Shown: positions 1 through 6,420 of the stretch, piece by piece | Layout of the letters: each line of letters opens with the position of its first letter | Position numbering within the stretch: the stretch's first letter is position 1 | Source: Ectothiorhodospiraceae bacterium | Lineage (GTDB): Bacteria > Pseudomonadota > Gammaproteobacteria > Thiohalomonadales > Thiohalomonadaceae | Length of the DNA stretch: 13,230 nt | NCBI GenBank assembly: GCA_007125455.1 | Contig: SLDE01000158.1 | Location: 1-13,230, forward strand | Reading direction: 5' to 3' | Translations under genes and position numbers: made by a program | The notes under the pieces: model-generated | Database searches by the model: none | Told to the model about the DNA's origin: nothing | Seen by the model: only the letters and a program-made list of their open reading frames with translations

Positions 1-33
1 GCTAAGTGCCTGTTGCCAATAGTGATGATTGGT

Positions 34-68
34 TTTTCCACAGAAGCTGTGGATAACTCTGTGGATGG
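34..68. promoter_or_regulatory. Cluster of three DnaA-box-like 9-mers
   Basis: TGTGGATAA at 48-56 is the exact reverse complement of the consensus DnaA box TTATCCACA. TTTTCCACA at 34-42 and TGTGGATGG at 60-68 are close variants. The first two face each other and form a perfect 6-bp hairpin, CCACAG (38-43), AAG, CTGTGG (47-52). Three such sites in 35 bp suggest DnaA binding, perhaps for regulation or titration. There is no dnaA, dnaN or AT-rich unwinding region in view, so this is not called an origin. The gene to the left lies outside the window. Confidence 0.4.
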
Positions 69-261
69 ATTGGGAGCAAGCGTCGCCAGGGCGCGTCCTG
101 ACAGGGCCGATGTCAGATTGCTGTAAAAATAGACAGTCTGGCGAAGCGCAGTGAATTCAATGGCTTAGCCTTGCTGGTGGGTTTTTTACGGAATATCCCC
201 CGCAAGGTATTGACACTTGGCCAGGCCCTTGTTCCGTTGTGTATAAGAAGACTCACTGGCC

Positions 262-303
262 TTGATACATATCATGCCGATCCGCGCCGAGAGGGACTAG
301 AAT
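262..303 (+). promoter_or_regulatory. FNR/DNR-type box and -10 element for nnrS
   Basis: TTGAT-ACAT-ATCAT at 262-275 matches the FNR/DNR/NNR consensus TTGAT-N4-ATCAA at 9 of 10 defined positions. TAGAAT at 298-303 matches the sigma-70 -10 hexamer at 5 of 6. If transcription starts near 310, the centre of the box (268.5) lies at -41.5, the classical position for activation by FNR-family regulators. Members of this family control nnrS in denitrifiers in response to nitric oxide or anoxia. Box and spacing are seen directly; which regulator binds is inference. The predicted leader of about 84 nt contains the palindromic repeat at 316-365. Confidence 0.65.
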
Positions 304-315
304 CAATGTTCTGTC

Positions 316-365
316 GTATCTACTCGCCCCCTCACCCCTCAAGGGGAGAGGGGGCGGGCCGTTAC
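316..365. repeat. Palindromic intergenic repeat, copy 1
   Basis: This copy begins GTATCTACTCGCCCCC and ends in GTTAC, boundaries shared with copies at 4673-4721 and 11098-11157. Its core is a long stem: GCCCCCTC (326-333), A, CCCCT (335-339), loop CA, AGGGG (342-346), A, GAGGGGGC (348-355). It lies in the predicted nnrS 5' leader and would fold strongly in RNA. There is no T-run, so it is not a standard terminator. Confidence 0.75.
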
Positions 366-393
366 GTTCTGTCTAACCATATCGAGGCGTGCG

Positions 394-1581
394 ATGGACA
401 TTCTGGAACCGCAGCAAGGCAAGCTCAATAACGGCTTGACCTTTCTTGCCCTGGGCTTTCGCCCCTTCTTTCTGTTGGCGGGGCTGTCGGCACTGTTGCT
501 GATGGGGGCCTGGTTGGCGGTATTGCTGGGGCGGCTGGCGGCCCCCGCCTACTACGGCCCGGTGGTGTGGCATGGCCATGAGATGTTGTTTGGCTATAGC
601 GCGGCGGTGATCGCCGGTTTTTTGCTCACCGCGACCAAAAACTGGACCGGTATCCAGACCCTGCGCTACTGGCCCCTGGGTGGCCTGGCGCTGCTCTGGC
701 TGCTGGGGCGGGTGTTGCCCTGGATGGTGCCCGGGGGCTGGTGGCTCGCGTTGCTCGATGGACTTTTTCTGCCCCTGCTGGCACTGGCCTTGGCCTTTCC
801 GCTGTTTCGTAGCCGCCAGCGCCACAACATCCCCTTCGTCTTTCTCCTGCTGCTGATGGCCGTGGCTAATGCGCTGGTGCATCTGGAGCTATTGGGCCTG
901 TGGGATGGCGGCGTGGCACAGGGCAATACTCTCGGTATGGGTATGATCCTCACCCTGCTGGTGGTGATGGGGGGCCGGGTGATCCCCTTTTTCATCGAGC
1001 GCGGCTTGCCCGGCGCGACGGTGCGTAAATGGGCGTGGATCGAACGGCTCTCCCTGCCAGTACTGCTGGCCTATGTGGCGGTGCAACTGCTTTGGCCTAC
1101 GAGTCTGTGGGCAGCGGCAATCACCCTGTTCGCCGCGTTGGTGCATGGCTGGCGTCTGTTGGGTTGGCACCAGGGCGGGATCTGGCGGGTGCCGTTGCTG
1201 TGGGTGTTGTGGCTGGGCTATGGCTTTGTCGCCCTGGGGCTGGGGGTGCAGGCACTGGGCAGTGTGGGGCTGGTGTCGCCGATCCTCTCGCTGCATCTGC
1301 TGAGCGTGGGCGGGATCGGCGTGTTGACCCTGGGGATGATGGCGCGGGTGGCACTGGGCCACAGCGGCCGGGCGATGCAATCCCAGCCGCTGATTAACCT
1401 TGCCTTTGCCATGATGGTGCTGGCAGCCATCGTGCGCGGGCTGATGCCGCTGCTGTGGCCCGAGCTCTATCTGTGGTGGCTCAAGCTCAGCGGCCTGCTG
1501 TGGATGAGTGCAGCGCTGGCCTTCCTGTGGGTCTACCTGCCGATCCTCTGCCGACCACGGGCGGATGGGCAGCCCGGTTAG
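394..1581 (+). CDS. nnrS: NnrS family membrane protein
   Basis: NnrS is a haem- and copper-containing integral membrane protein linked to nitric oxide metabolism and protection against nitrosative stress; its exact chemistry is unsettled. The 395-residue product is of normal family length and almost entirely hydrophobic, with about a dozen predicted membrane helices. Family signatures seen are GFRPFF (21-26), WHGHEMLFGY (59-68, with His60 and His62 as likely metal or haem ligands), the stretch TATKNWTG (79-86), and a late segment of the HLLSVGGIG...MMARVALGHSGR type. The ATG at 394 follows a GAGG Shine-Dalgarno at 384-387. An FNR/DNR-type box and -10 element upstream suggest induction by nitric oxide or low oxygen. 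Its stop overlaps that of the convergent CopD-like gene by four bases. No denitrification reductase gene is in the window, so a detoxification role is as likely as a denitrification role. Confidence 0.93.
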   Translation: MDILEPQQGKLNNGLTFLALGFRPFFLLAGLSALLLMGAWLAVLLGRLAAPAYYGPVVWHGHEMLFGYSAAVIAGFLLTATKNWTGIQTLRYWPLGGLALLWLLGRVLPWMVPGGWWLALLDGLFLPLLALALAFPLFRSRQRHNIPFVFLLLLMAVANALVHLELLGLWDGGVAQGNTLGMGMILTLLVVMGGRVIPFFIERGLPGATVRKWAWIERLSLPVLLAYVAVQLLWPTSLWAAAITLFAALVHGWRLLGWHQGGIWRVPLLWVLWLGYGFVALGLGVQALGSVGLVSPILSLHLLSVGGIGVLTLGMMARVALGHSGRAMQSQPLINLAFAMMVLAAIVRGLMPLLWPELYLWWLKLSGLLWMSAALAFLWVYLPILCRPRADGQPG

Positions 1582-2054
1582 GACATGTACTTGCCACCGG
1601 CACCCACCGCGATGGTGAGCAGGCCGATGATGGTGTTGATCCCCACCATGGTGCGGATGCGATCAATATGCTTCTTGCCATCGGGCCAGGCCTGGGCGGC
1701 AACGGCCTTTTTCAGCCCCTGATAGGGGGCGAAGAAGACGTAAAGGTAGATCCCGGTCATTACCAGTGCCAGGGCGTGCATGGTGTGCACGTAGGGGCGT
1801 ACCGAGCCAAAGCCATCGTAGAAGCCGAAGATCATCCAGTAACCGGTGGCGAACAGCACGGCGATGGCTACCCATACCCAGGGGAAGAAGCGGCTGAACA
1901 CCCCGACCCACAGCGCTTGGCGCTGAGGTGGCTCCAGCTGAGTGGCGGCCACCGGGCGCAGGATCTGGTGGGCAAAGAACATGCCCCCTACCCAGATCAC
2001 GGCGGCGAACACATGCAGGGCGAGGGCGATACTCATGGCAAGGGCGGGGTTCAT
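1578..2054 (-). CDS. CopD-like four-helix membrane protein
   Basis: This is a 158-residue integral membrane protein with four predicted helices, roughly 8-28, 50-73, 88-110 and 134-152. The opening helix, with HVFAAVIWVGGMFFA at 14-28, is the pattern of the CopD copper-export/b-type-cytochrome-like superfamily. His14, His90 and His93 lie in or beside helices and could bind haem or copper. Small stand-alone proteins of this kind are poorly characterised, so neither substrate nor activity can be stated. The ATG is preceded by AGGAG on the minus strand at good spacing. It follows the DUF3530 gene by 23 bp and is probably co-transcribed with it. Its stop overlaps the convergent nnrS stop by four bases. 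A link to the haem/copper protein NnrS is suggested only by proximity. Confidence 0.8.
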   Translation of the reverse strand: MNPALAMSIALALHVFAAVIWVGGMFFAHQILRPVAATQLEPPQRQALWVGVFSRFFPWVWVAIAVLFATGYWMIFGFYDGFGSVRPYVHTMHALALVMTGIYLYVFFAPYQGLKKAVAAQAWPDGKKHIDRIRTMVGINTIIGLLTIAVGAGGKYMS

Positions 2055-2077
2055 GGGGGTCTCCTGATAAATTCGGT

Positions 2078-2950
2078 CTACTGGGGTTTGGCGTGGCGCT
2101 GCAACCAGCCGCGCACGGCCCGCAGCAGCAGCGCTTCGTTGGGTTGATAGGTATGGTCGACGCCGGGGATTTGCAACTGGCGGTAGTGCACCCGGTCGCC
2201 CCGGCGTGGGCTGTAGCCGGGGGCAATGTCACGATAACGCACCCGCTCGTCGTCGTTGTCGTTACGTCTGGTACGCTGGGCCTCGCGGGCACGTCGCTCG
2301 GCGGTGTGCCGCACGATGGGGCGATCGTGCATGGCGTAGACATCCAGGACGGGCACATTCACCTGGCCCATCTGACGGGGGGCGTCCAGACGCGGCTCTG
2401 GATCGGCGCTGCCGTCCATGCTGATCGCCACAAGCCCCAGCACCCGATCGCGGCTGGTATTGAATAGCCAGTCCACCGCCAGTAGTGCCCCGCTGCCATG
2501 GCCGATCAGGGCCACCGAGCCGCTATCACGCCCCTCCAGGTAGCCCAGTGCGGCATTGATGTGATCCTTGCTGCGCTCTAGCCAGTCGAGCCGTTCCTCA
2601 TCCACCTTGCGCCTAGGCAGCTGCACTGCCAGGGTATCCCAGCCGTGTTGGCTCAGACCCAGGCGCAGGCCCTCCAGCGGTGCATCGATCAGGTGATGGT
2701 GGTGGTCGTGCAGCAAGACGACCGCCCCCCGATGCCGACTGCTGCTGTTGGCCAGATAGAGGGCGAAGGTGGGGCCCTCACCGGTCATCAGTTCCAACTT
2801 TTCCCCTTCCAGTGGTAGCGCGCGGATCTCTGCCAGGCGCAGGGCATGGTGGTCGGGTGGTGGCGGGGCCACCTCGACAGCTTCGGCGTCGTCCTCGGCG
2901 ATGAGCGGGGCGGCGAGCAGCACGAGCAGGAGGAGTAATAAGGCTTTCAT
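2078..2950 (-). CDS. Exported DUF3530 alpha/beta-hydrolase-like protein
   Basis: The 290-residue product starts with a clear signal peptide: Lys2, a leucine-rich core, and probable cleavage after about residue 18 (PLIA before EDD), so it is likely periplasmic. The rest resembles the DUF3530 family of alpha/beta-hydrolase-fold proteins: a VVLLHDHHHH strand/turn (77-86), an elbow-like IGHGSGAL (149-156), a VPVLDVYAMHD strand (199-209) and GVDHTYQ (263-269), the usual place of the catalytic His. The elbow reads G-H-G-S-G, so the normal nucleophile position is Gly and activity is doubtful. A basic, low-complexity stretch occurs at about 214-238. I chose the ATG at 2950 because it gives a compact signal peptide; an ATG at 2968 is possible, while the longest frame (to 3103) adds an unlikely extension. 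It is the first gene of a pair with the CopD-like gene. Function unknown. Confidence 0.72.
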   Translation of the reverse strand: MKALLLLLLVLLAAPLIAEDDAEAVEVAPPPPDHHALRLAEIRALPLEGEKLELMTGEGPTFALYLANSSSRHRGAVVLLHDHHHHLIDAPLEGLRLGLSQHGWDTLAVQLPRRKVDEERLDWLERSKDHINAALGYLEGRDSGSVALIGHGSGALLAVDWLFNTSRDRVLGLVAISMDGSADPEPRLDAPRQMGQVNVPVLDVYAMHDRPIVRHTAERRAREAQRTRRNDNDDERVRYRDIAPGYSPRRGDRVHYRQLQIPGVDHTYQPNEALLLRAVRGWLQRHAKPQ

Positions 2951-3170
2951 GGCTGTCAGTATAATCCCCATCGCCATCATTGCACGACTATCGCCTGCTG
3001 GCGATGTCCGGCAATCAAGGGCTTGCTGCCAGCTCGCAAAGCATGATCCGCCCAGGGGGCGGTGCGCCGTATCGCATTGCGCGGCCTTTGCAGGTATCAT
3101 CACCGGTTCTCTTTACATGCGCTGGGGTCTTAAGCACTCCAGGCCCGGCGCGAAGCCAGCAACAAACCTG

Positions 3171-3176
3171 TGAGGA
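3171..3176 (+). promoter_or_regulatory. Shine-Dalgarno TGAGGA that sets the rpe start
   Basis: TGAGGA lies 8 nt before the ATG at 3185. It supports that start over the in-frame GTG at 3170, which the site itself immediately follows. Confidence 0.7.
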
Positions 3177-3184
3177 ATACAACC

Positions 3185-3877
3185 ATGGCGGATTATCAGA
3201 TTGCCCCCTCTATCCTGTCGGCCGACTTTGCCCGTCTGGGTGAGGAAGTGGACAATGTGCTCAAGTCCGGTGCCGATATCGTCCATTTCGACGTAATGGA
3301 CAACCACTACGTGCCCAACCTGACCATTGGCCCGCTGGTGTGCGAGGCACTGCGCAAGCACGGCGTGACCGCCCCCATCGATGTGCACCTGATGGTCAAG
3401 CCGGTGGATCGCATCATCCCGGATTTTGCCAAGGCCGGTGCCAGCTACATCACCTTCCACCCCGAGGCCTCCGAGCACGTCGACCGTACCATCGGTCTGA
3501 TCAAGGAGTCTGGCTGTAAGGCCGGCCTGGTGTTTAACCCCGCCACCCCGCTGGACGTGCTGGAATACACCATCGACAAGCTGGACATGGTGCTGCTGAT
3601 GTCGGTCAACCCCGGTTTCGGTGGGCAGAAGTTCATTCCCTACGTGCTGGACAAGGCCCGTGCGGTGCGCAAGATGATCGACGATCGCGGCCTGGATTGC
3701 CGCCTGGAGATCGACGGTGGCGTGGGCCCTGCCAACATCAAGGAAGTGGCCGAGGCCGGTGTGGATACCTTCGTGGCCGGTTCTGCCGTATTCGGCAAGC
3801 GTAACGATAGCGATCCTAACCACTACGACAGCATCATCGCCGAGATGCGTGCCGAGCTGGCCAAGGTAAAAGCCTAA
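3185..3877 (+). CDS. rpe: Ribulose-phosphate 3-epimerase
   Basis: Rpe is a cytoplasmic TIM-barrel enzyme interconverting D-ribulose 5-phosphate and D-xylulose 5-phosphate in the pentose phosphate pathway and, in autotrophs, the Calvin cycle. The 230-residue product has the full family pattern: IAPSILSADFARLGEE (6-21), HFDVMDNHYVPNLTIGP (34-50, with metal ligands His34 and Asp36), DVHLMV (66-71, metal ligand His68), MSVNPGFGGQKF (139-150, phosphate binding) and EIDGG (175-179, catalytic/metal Asp177), ending in VAGSAVFG. The start is set by TGAGGA eight nucleotides upstream. It heads the rpe-gph-trpE block also known from Pseudomonas, with a 111-bp repeat-bearing gap before gph. I could not define a promoter in 2951-3184. 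No odd residues were seen. Confidence 0.96.
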   Translation: MADYQIAPSILSADFARLGEEVDNVLKSGADIVHFDVMDNHYVPNLTIGPLVCEALRKHGVTAPIDVHLMVKPVDRIIPDFAKAGASYITFHPEASEHVDRTIGLIKESGCKAGLVFNPATPLDVLEYTIDKLDMVLLMSVNPGFGGQKFIPYVLDKARAVRKMIDDRGLDCRLEIDGGVGPANIKEVAEAGVDTFVAGSAVFGKRNDSDPNHYDSIIAEMRAELAKVKA

Positions 3878-3885
3878 TCACAGAA

Positions 3886-3975
3886 AACACAGGGTACGCA
3901 GAGGTCGTTGGATCGCAACCGGCCATTAGCTTTTACAGCCTGTTGAAACTCCGTGACCTTTGTGCCCTCTGTGTT
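3886..3975. repeat. Imperfect inverted repeat of the CAGAG type between rpe and gph
   Basis: The 21-bp arm at 3886-3906 (AACACAGGGTACGCAGAGG plus TC) matches the reverse complement of 3955-3975 at 16 of 21 positions, with 48 bp between. A related single arm lies at 4730-4759. Similar CACAGAG/CACGGAG sequences recur in intergenic regions of many bacterial genomes (recalled, not checked here). The right arm ends 13 bp before the gph start. Confidence 0.55.
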
Positions 3976-3988
3976 GAGACCTTTTTAC

Positions 3989-4654
3989 ATGATTAATAAA
4001 CCCGAAATGGTATTGATCGACGTGGACGGCACGCTGGTGGACAGCGTGCCGGATCTGCATTATTGCGTCGACGAGATGATGAAGGCCCTCGACATGCCGC
4101 TACGCGGCGAGGCGAGGGTGCGTACCTGGGTAGGTAATGGGGTCGAGCGCCTGGTACGCCGCGCCCTGACCGACAGCCTCGACGGCGAGCCGGACGAGGC
4201 GCTGTTTGCCCGCGCTTACCCGATCTTTCTTGACCTGTATGCCGAAAACACCTCCAAGCGCTCCATGCTCTATCCGGGGGTGGTTGAGGGTCTGGACTAC
4301 CTGCAGCAACAGGGCTACAAGCTGGGCTGCGTGACCAACAAGGCCGAGCAGTTCACCGTGCCCCTGCTCAAGGATCTGGGGATACACGGACGCTTTGGGA
4401 TCATCGTCAGCGGTGATACTCTGGCGGAGAAGAAGCCTCACCCGATGCCTTTGCTACACGCCGCCGAGTTCTTCGGCGTGGCACCGGAACAGGCCTTGAT
4501 GCTGGGCGACTCGGTCAGCGATGTAAAGGCCGCCCGCGCTGCCGGTTTCCAGATCGTCTGCATGAGCTACGGCTATAACCACGGCAACGACATCCGCGAT
4601 GCCAAGCCCGACGCGGTGATCGACTCCATGGCCGAATTGTGTAATTTAATCTAA
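3989..4654 (+). CDS. gph: Phosphoglycolate phosphatase (HAD superfamily)
   Basis: Gph hydrolyses 2-phosphoglycolate to glycolate, salvaging the product of oxidative DNA-end repair or of Rubisco oxygenation. The 221-residue product has all four HAD motifs: DVDGT (11-15, nucleophile Asp11 and acid Asp13), CVTNK (114-118, motif II Thr), the Lys148/Lys149 region before PHP (motif III), and LGDSVSD (172-178, Mg-binding Asp174 and Asp178), with an alpha-helical cap between motifs I and II. I chose the ATG at 3989. The frame extends to a GTG at 3953, but that GTG lies in the intergenic repeat and adds an atypical leader; an ATG at 4007 is also possible. No strong ribosome-binding site is visible for any of these. 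Its place between rpe and trpE supports gph over other HAD phosphatases, though substrate cannot be read from sequence alone. Confidence 0.9.
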   Translation: MINKPEMVLIDVDGTLVDSVPDLHYCVDEMMKALDMPLRGEARVRTWVGNGVERLVRRALTDSLDGEPDEALFARAYPIFLDLYAENTSKRSMLYPGVVEGLDYLQQQGYKLGCVTNKAEQFTVPLLKDLGIHGRFGIIVSGDTLAEKKPHPMPLLHAAEFFGVAPEQALMLGDSVSDVKAARAAGFQIVCMSYGYNHGNDIRDAKPDAVIDSMAELCNLI

Positions 4655-4672
4655 CAGCCTGCGAAAGGATTT

Positions 4673-4721
4673 GTATCTACTTGCCCCCTCTCCCCTTGAG
4701 GGGAGAGGGGTGAGCAGTTAC
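4673..4721. repeat. Palindromic intergenic repeat, copy 2
   Basis: It begins GTATCTACTTGCCCCC and ends GAGCAGTTAC, matching copies at 316-365 and 11098-11157. The core stem is 12 bp and perfect: CCCCTCTCCCCT (4685-4696), loop TG, AGGGGAGAGGGG (4699-4710). It starts 18 bp after the gph stop and might act as an RNA 3'-end stabiliser, but there is no T-run for classical termination. Confidence 0.75.
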
Positions 4722-4729
4722 AAGGGTTT

Positions 4730-4759
4730 TTCACCGCAGAGACACTGAGGTGCAGAGAG
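4730..4759. repeat. CAGAG-type repeat arm, single copy
   Basis: TCACCGCAGAGACACTGAGG (4731-4750) continuing as TGCAGAGAG (4751-4759) resembles the reverse complement of the repeat arm at 3955-3975 and its flank. It lies 8 bp after the palindromic repeat at 4673-4721, so the gph-trpE gap is built at least partly of dispersed repeats. Confidence 0.45.
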
Positions 4760-4880
4760 TTAAATGGTCAGGGATTGCACTGTAGCTGTAGATTCTTCAT
4801 CGTTGGGGAAGGCCGCGTTCAAGGGCGAGCCATTGTTCGATAACTCTGCGCTGGGGAAATATGTTCCCTGCATTTCCAAC

Positions 4881-4901
4881 CGACTACATCGCATGTAGTC
4901 G
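4881..4901 (+). promoter_or_regulatory. 9-bp perfect palindrome just upstream of trpE
   Basis: CGACTACAT (4881-4889), CGC, ATGTAGTCG (4893-4901) forms a perfect 9-bp stem with a 3-nt loop. It ends 17 bp before the trpE Shine-Dalgarno (AGGTGA, 4919-4924). It could be an operator for a dimeric repressor or an RNA hairpin affecting trpE expression. It is not an intrinsic terminator (no T-run), and no leader with tandem Trp codons lies upstream. Confidence 0.45.
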
Positions 4902-4928
4902 TCTGCGGTTCATTATTCAGGTGATGCC

Positions 4929-6416
4929 ATGACAGCCGATGAATTGAATACCCGCCTGGAGGAAGGCTATAACCGCGTGCCGTTGATGCGCGAGGTGTTG
5001 GCCGATCTGGATACCCCCCTCTCTACCTATCTGAAACTGGCCGCTGGCCCGTATAGCTATCTCTTTGAATCGGTGCAGGGGGGCGAAAAGTGGGGGCGTT
5101 ACTCCATCATCGGCCTGCCGGCGCGTACGGTATTGAAAGTGTATGGGCAGCAGGTGACGGTGTTTAGCGACCACAAGGCGGTCGAACAGCACGAGGTGGC
5201 CGATCCGCTGGCCTTTATCGAGCAGTTTCAGGCCCGCTACAAGGTCGCCGAGTTGCCGGGCCTACCCAGGTTTACCGGCGGTCTGGTGGGCTATTTCGGC
5301 TACGATACGGTGCGCTATATCGAGCCGCGTCTGGCCGAGTGCCCCAACCGGGATGAGATGGATACCCCGGATATCCTGTTGATGCTCTCCGACGAGGTGG
5401 TGGTATTCGATAATCTCAGCGGCAAGCTCTACGTGGTGGTGCATGTGGATCCCGCCGAGCCCAACGCGCAGAGCAAGGGGGAGCGGCGTCTGCAGCAGCT
5501 GGTGGCCATGCTGGAGCAGCCACTTAAACGCCCACCAACGGTTGATGCCAATAAGGTGAATGAGGCGGATTTTGTCTCCGGCTTTACCGAGAATGGCTTC
5601 AAGGCCGCCGTGGAGAAGGCCCGTGGCTACATTACCGATGGCGACATCATGCAGGTGGTGCTCTCCCAGCGCATGGCTATCCCCTTTAACGCCCCGCCGC
5701 TGGATCTCTACCGGGCACTGCGCACCCTCAACCCCTCGCCCTACATGTTCTTCCTCGACCTGGATGACTTTCACATCGTCGGCTCCTCGCCGGAGATCCT
5801 GGTGCGCTACGAGGATGAGATGGTCACCGTGCGCCCCATCGCCGGTACCCGCCCCCGTGGCAAGGATGAGGCCGACGACAAGGCGCTGGAAGAGGAGTTG
5901 CTGGCTGACCCTAAGGAGCTGGCCGAACACTTGATGCTGATCGACCTGGGGCGCAACGATGTGGGGCGCATCGCCGAGACCGGCAGCGTGGAGTTAACCG
6001 AGAAGATGACCATCGAGCGTTACTCCCACGTGATGCATATCGTCTCCAACGTGGAGGGACGCCTGAAGGCCGGGATGAGCGCAATGGATGCCCTGCGCGC
6101 CACCTTCCCGGCAGGCACTGTCTCTGGAGCGCCGAAGATCCGCGCAATGGAGATCATCGACGAGCTGGAGCCGGTCAAGCGCGGGGTCTACGCCGGTGCG
6201 GTGGGCTATCTGGGCTGGCACGGCAACATGGACACCGCCATCGCCATCCGCACCGCAGTGATCAAGGATCGCACCCTCTACATCCAGGCCGGTGCCGGGG
6301 TGGTGTACGATTCGGTGCCGCAAAAGGAGTGGGACGAGACCATGAACAAGGGGCGTGCGGTGTTTCGTGCCGCCGCACTGGCGGCGGCGGGGCTGGATAA
6401 CCGCCCTCACCGCTAA
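4929..6416 (+). CDS. trpE: Anthranilate synthase component I
   Basis: TrpE converts chorismate and ammonia (from TrpG-cleaved glutamine) to anthranilate, the first committed step of tryptophan synthesis. The 495-residue product has normal length. Domain I contains ESVQGGEKWGRYS (47-59), the region of the tryptophan feedback pocket. The chorismate-binding domain carries GDIMQVVLSQR (238-248), GTRPRG (306-311), LIDLGRND (337-344), HIVSNVEG (370-377), FPAGTVSGAPK (393-403) and IQAGAGVVYDS (452-462), the TrpE rather than PabB pattern. The ATG at 4929 follows AGGTGA at good spacing. It closes the rpe-gph-trpE block. Its partner trpG lies about 4.1 kb downstream beyond four unrelated genes. No tandem-Trp leader peptide is visible, so control may be by feedback and by the palindrome at 4881-4901. 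All catalytic motifs appear intact. Confidence 0.97.
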   Translation: MTADELNTRLEEGYNRVPLMREVLADLDTPLSTYLKLAAGPYSYLFESVQGGEKWGRYSIIGLPARTVLKVYGQQVTVFSDHKAVEQHEVADPLAFIEQFQARYKVAELPGLPRFTGGLVGYFGYDTVRYIEPRLAECPNRDEMDTPDILLMLSDEVVVFDNLSGKLYVVVHVDPAEPNAQSKGERRLQQLVAMLEQPLKRPPTVDANKVNEADFVSGFTENGFKAAVEKARGYITDGDIMQVVLSQRMAIPFNAPPLDLYRALRTLNPSPYMFFLDLDDFHIVGSSPEILVRYEDEMVTVRPIAGTRPRGKDEADDKALEEELLADPKELAEHLMLIDLGRNDVGRIAETGSVELTEKMTIERYSHVMHIVSNVEGRLKAGMSAMDALRATFPAGTVSGAPKIRAMEIIDELEPVKRGVYAGAVGYLGWHGNMDTAIAIRTAVIKDRTLYIQAGAGVVYDSVPQKEWDETMNKGRAVFRAAALAAAGLDNRPHR

Positions 6417-6420
6417 GCGC

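Larger units (their letters stand above)
1..393. other. Gene-free upstream region of nnrS
   Basis: No convincing gene is seen here. An 86-codon open frame (171-431) crosses the FNR-type box, the palindromic repeat and the nnrS start, so it is judged spurious. The region holds DnaA-box-like 9-mers near its left edge, an FNR/DNR-type box with a -10 element, and one copy of a palindromic repeat, each listed separately. Between about 69 and 261 I see nothing definite. A TTGACA at 210-215 has no well-spaced -10 partner. Confidence 0.7.

Noticed and set aside
38..52. CCACAG-AAG-CTGTGG hairpin as a terminator
   Set aside because: The T-run lies on the wrong side for either strand; paired DnaA-box-like sites explain it better.
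171..431. 86-codon open frame upstream of nnrS
   Set aside because: It runs across the FNR-type box, the -10 element, the palindromic repeat and the nnrS start, and its product has no recognisable domain.
3112..3117. TTTACA as a -35 for rpe
   Set aside because: No acceptable -10 hexamer lies 16-18 bp downstream. TATCAT at 3095-3100 and TATAAT at 2960-2965 likewise lack partners.
4764..4898. 44-codon frame as a trpE leader peptide
   Set aside because: It contains no Trp codon, starts at the edge of a repeat and has no attenuator after it.
5262..5930. Long minus-strand open frame inside trpE, and similar long frames antisense to nnrS, rpe, dauA, trpD and trpC
   Set aside because: They mirror strongly conserved genes on the other strand. 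GC-rich coding DNA commonly leaves such open antisense frames, and their products are low-complexity.
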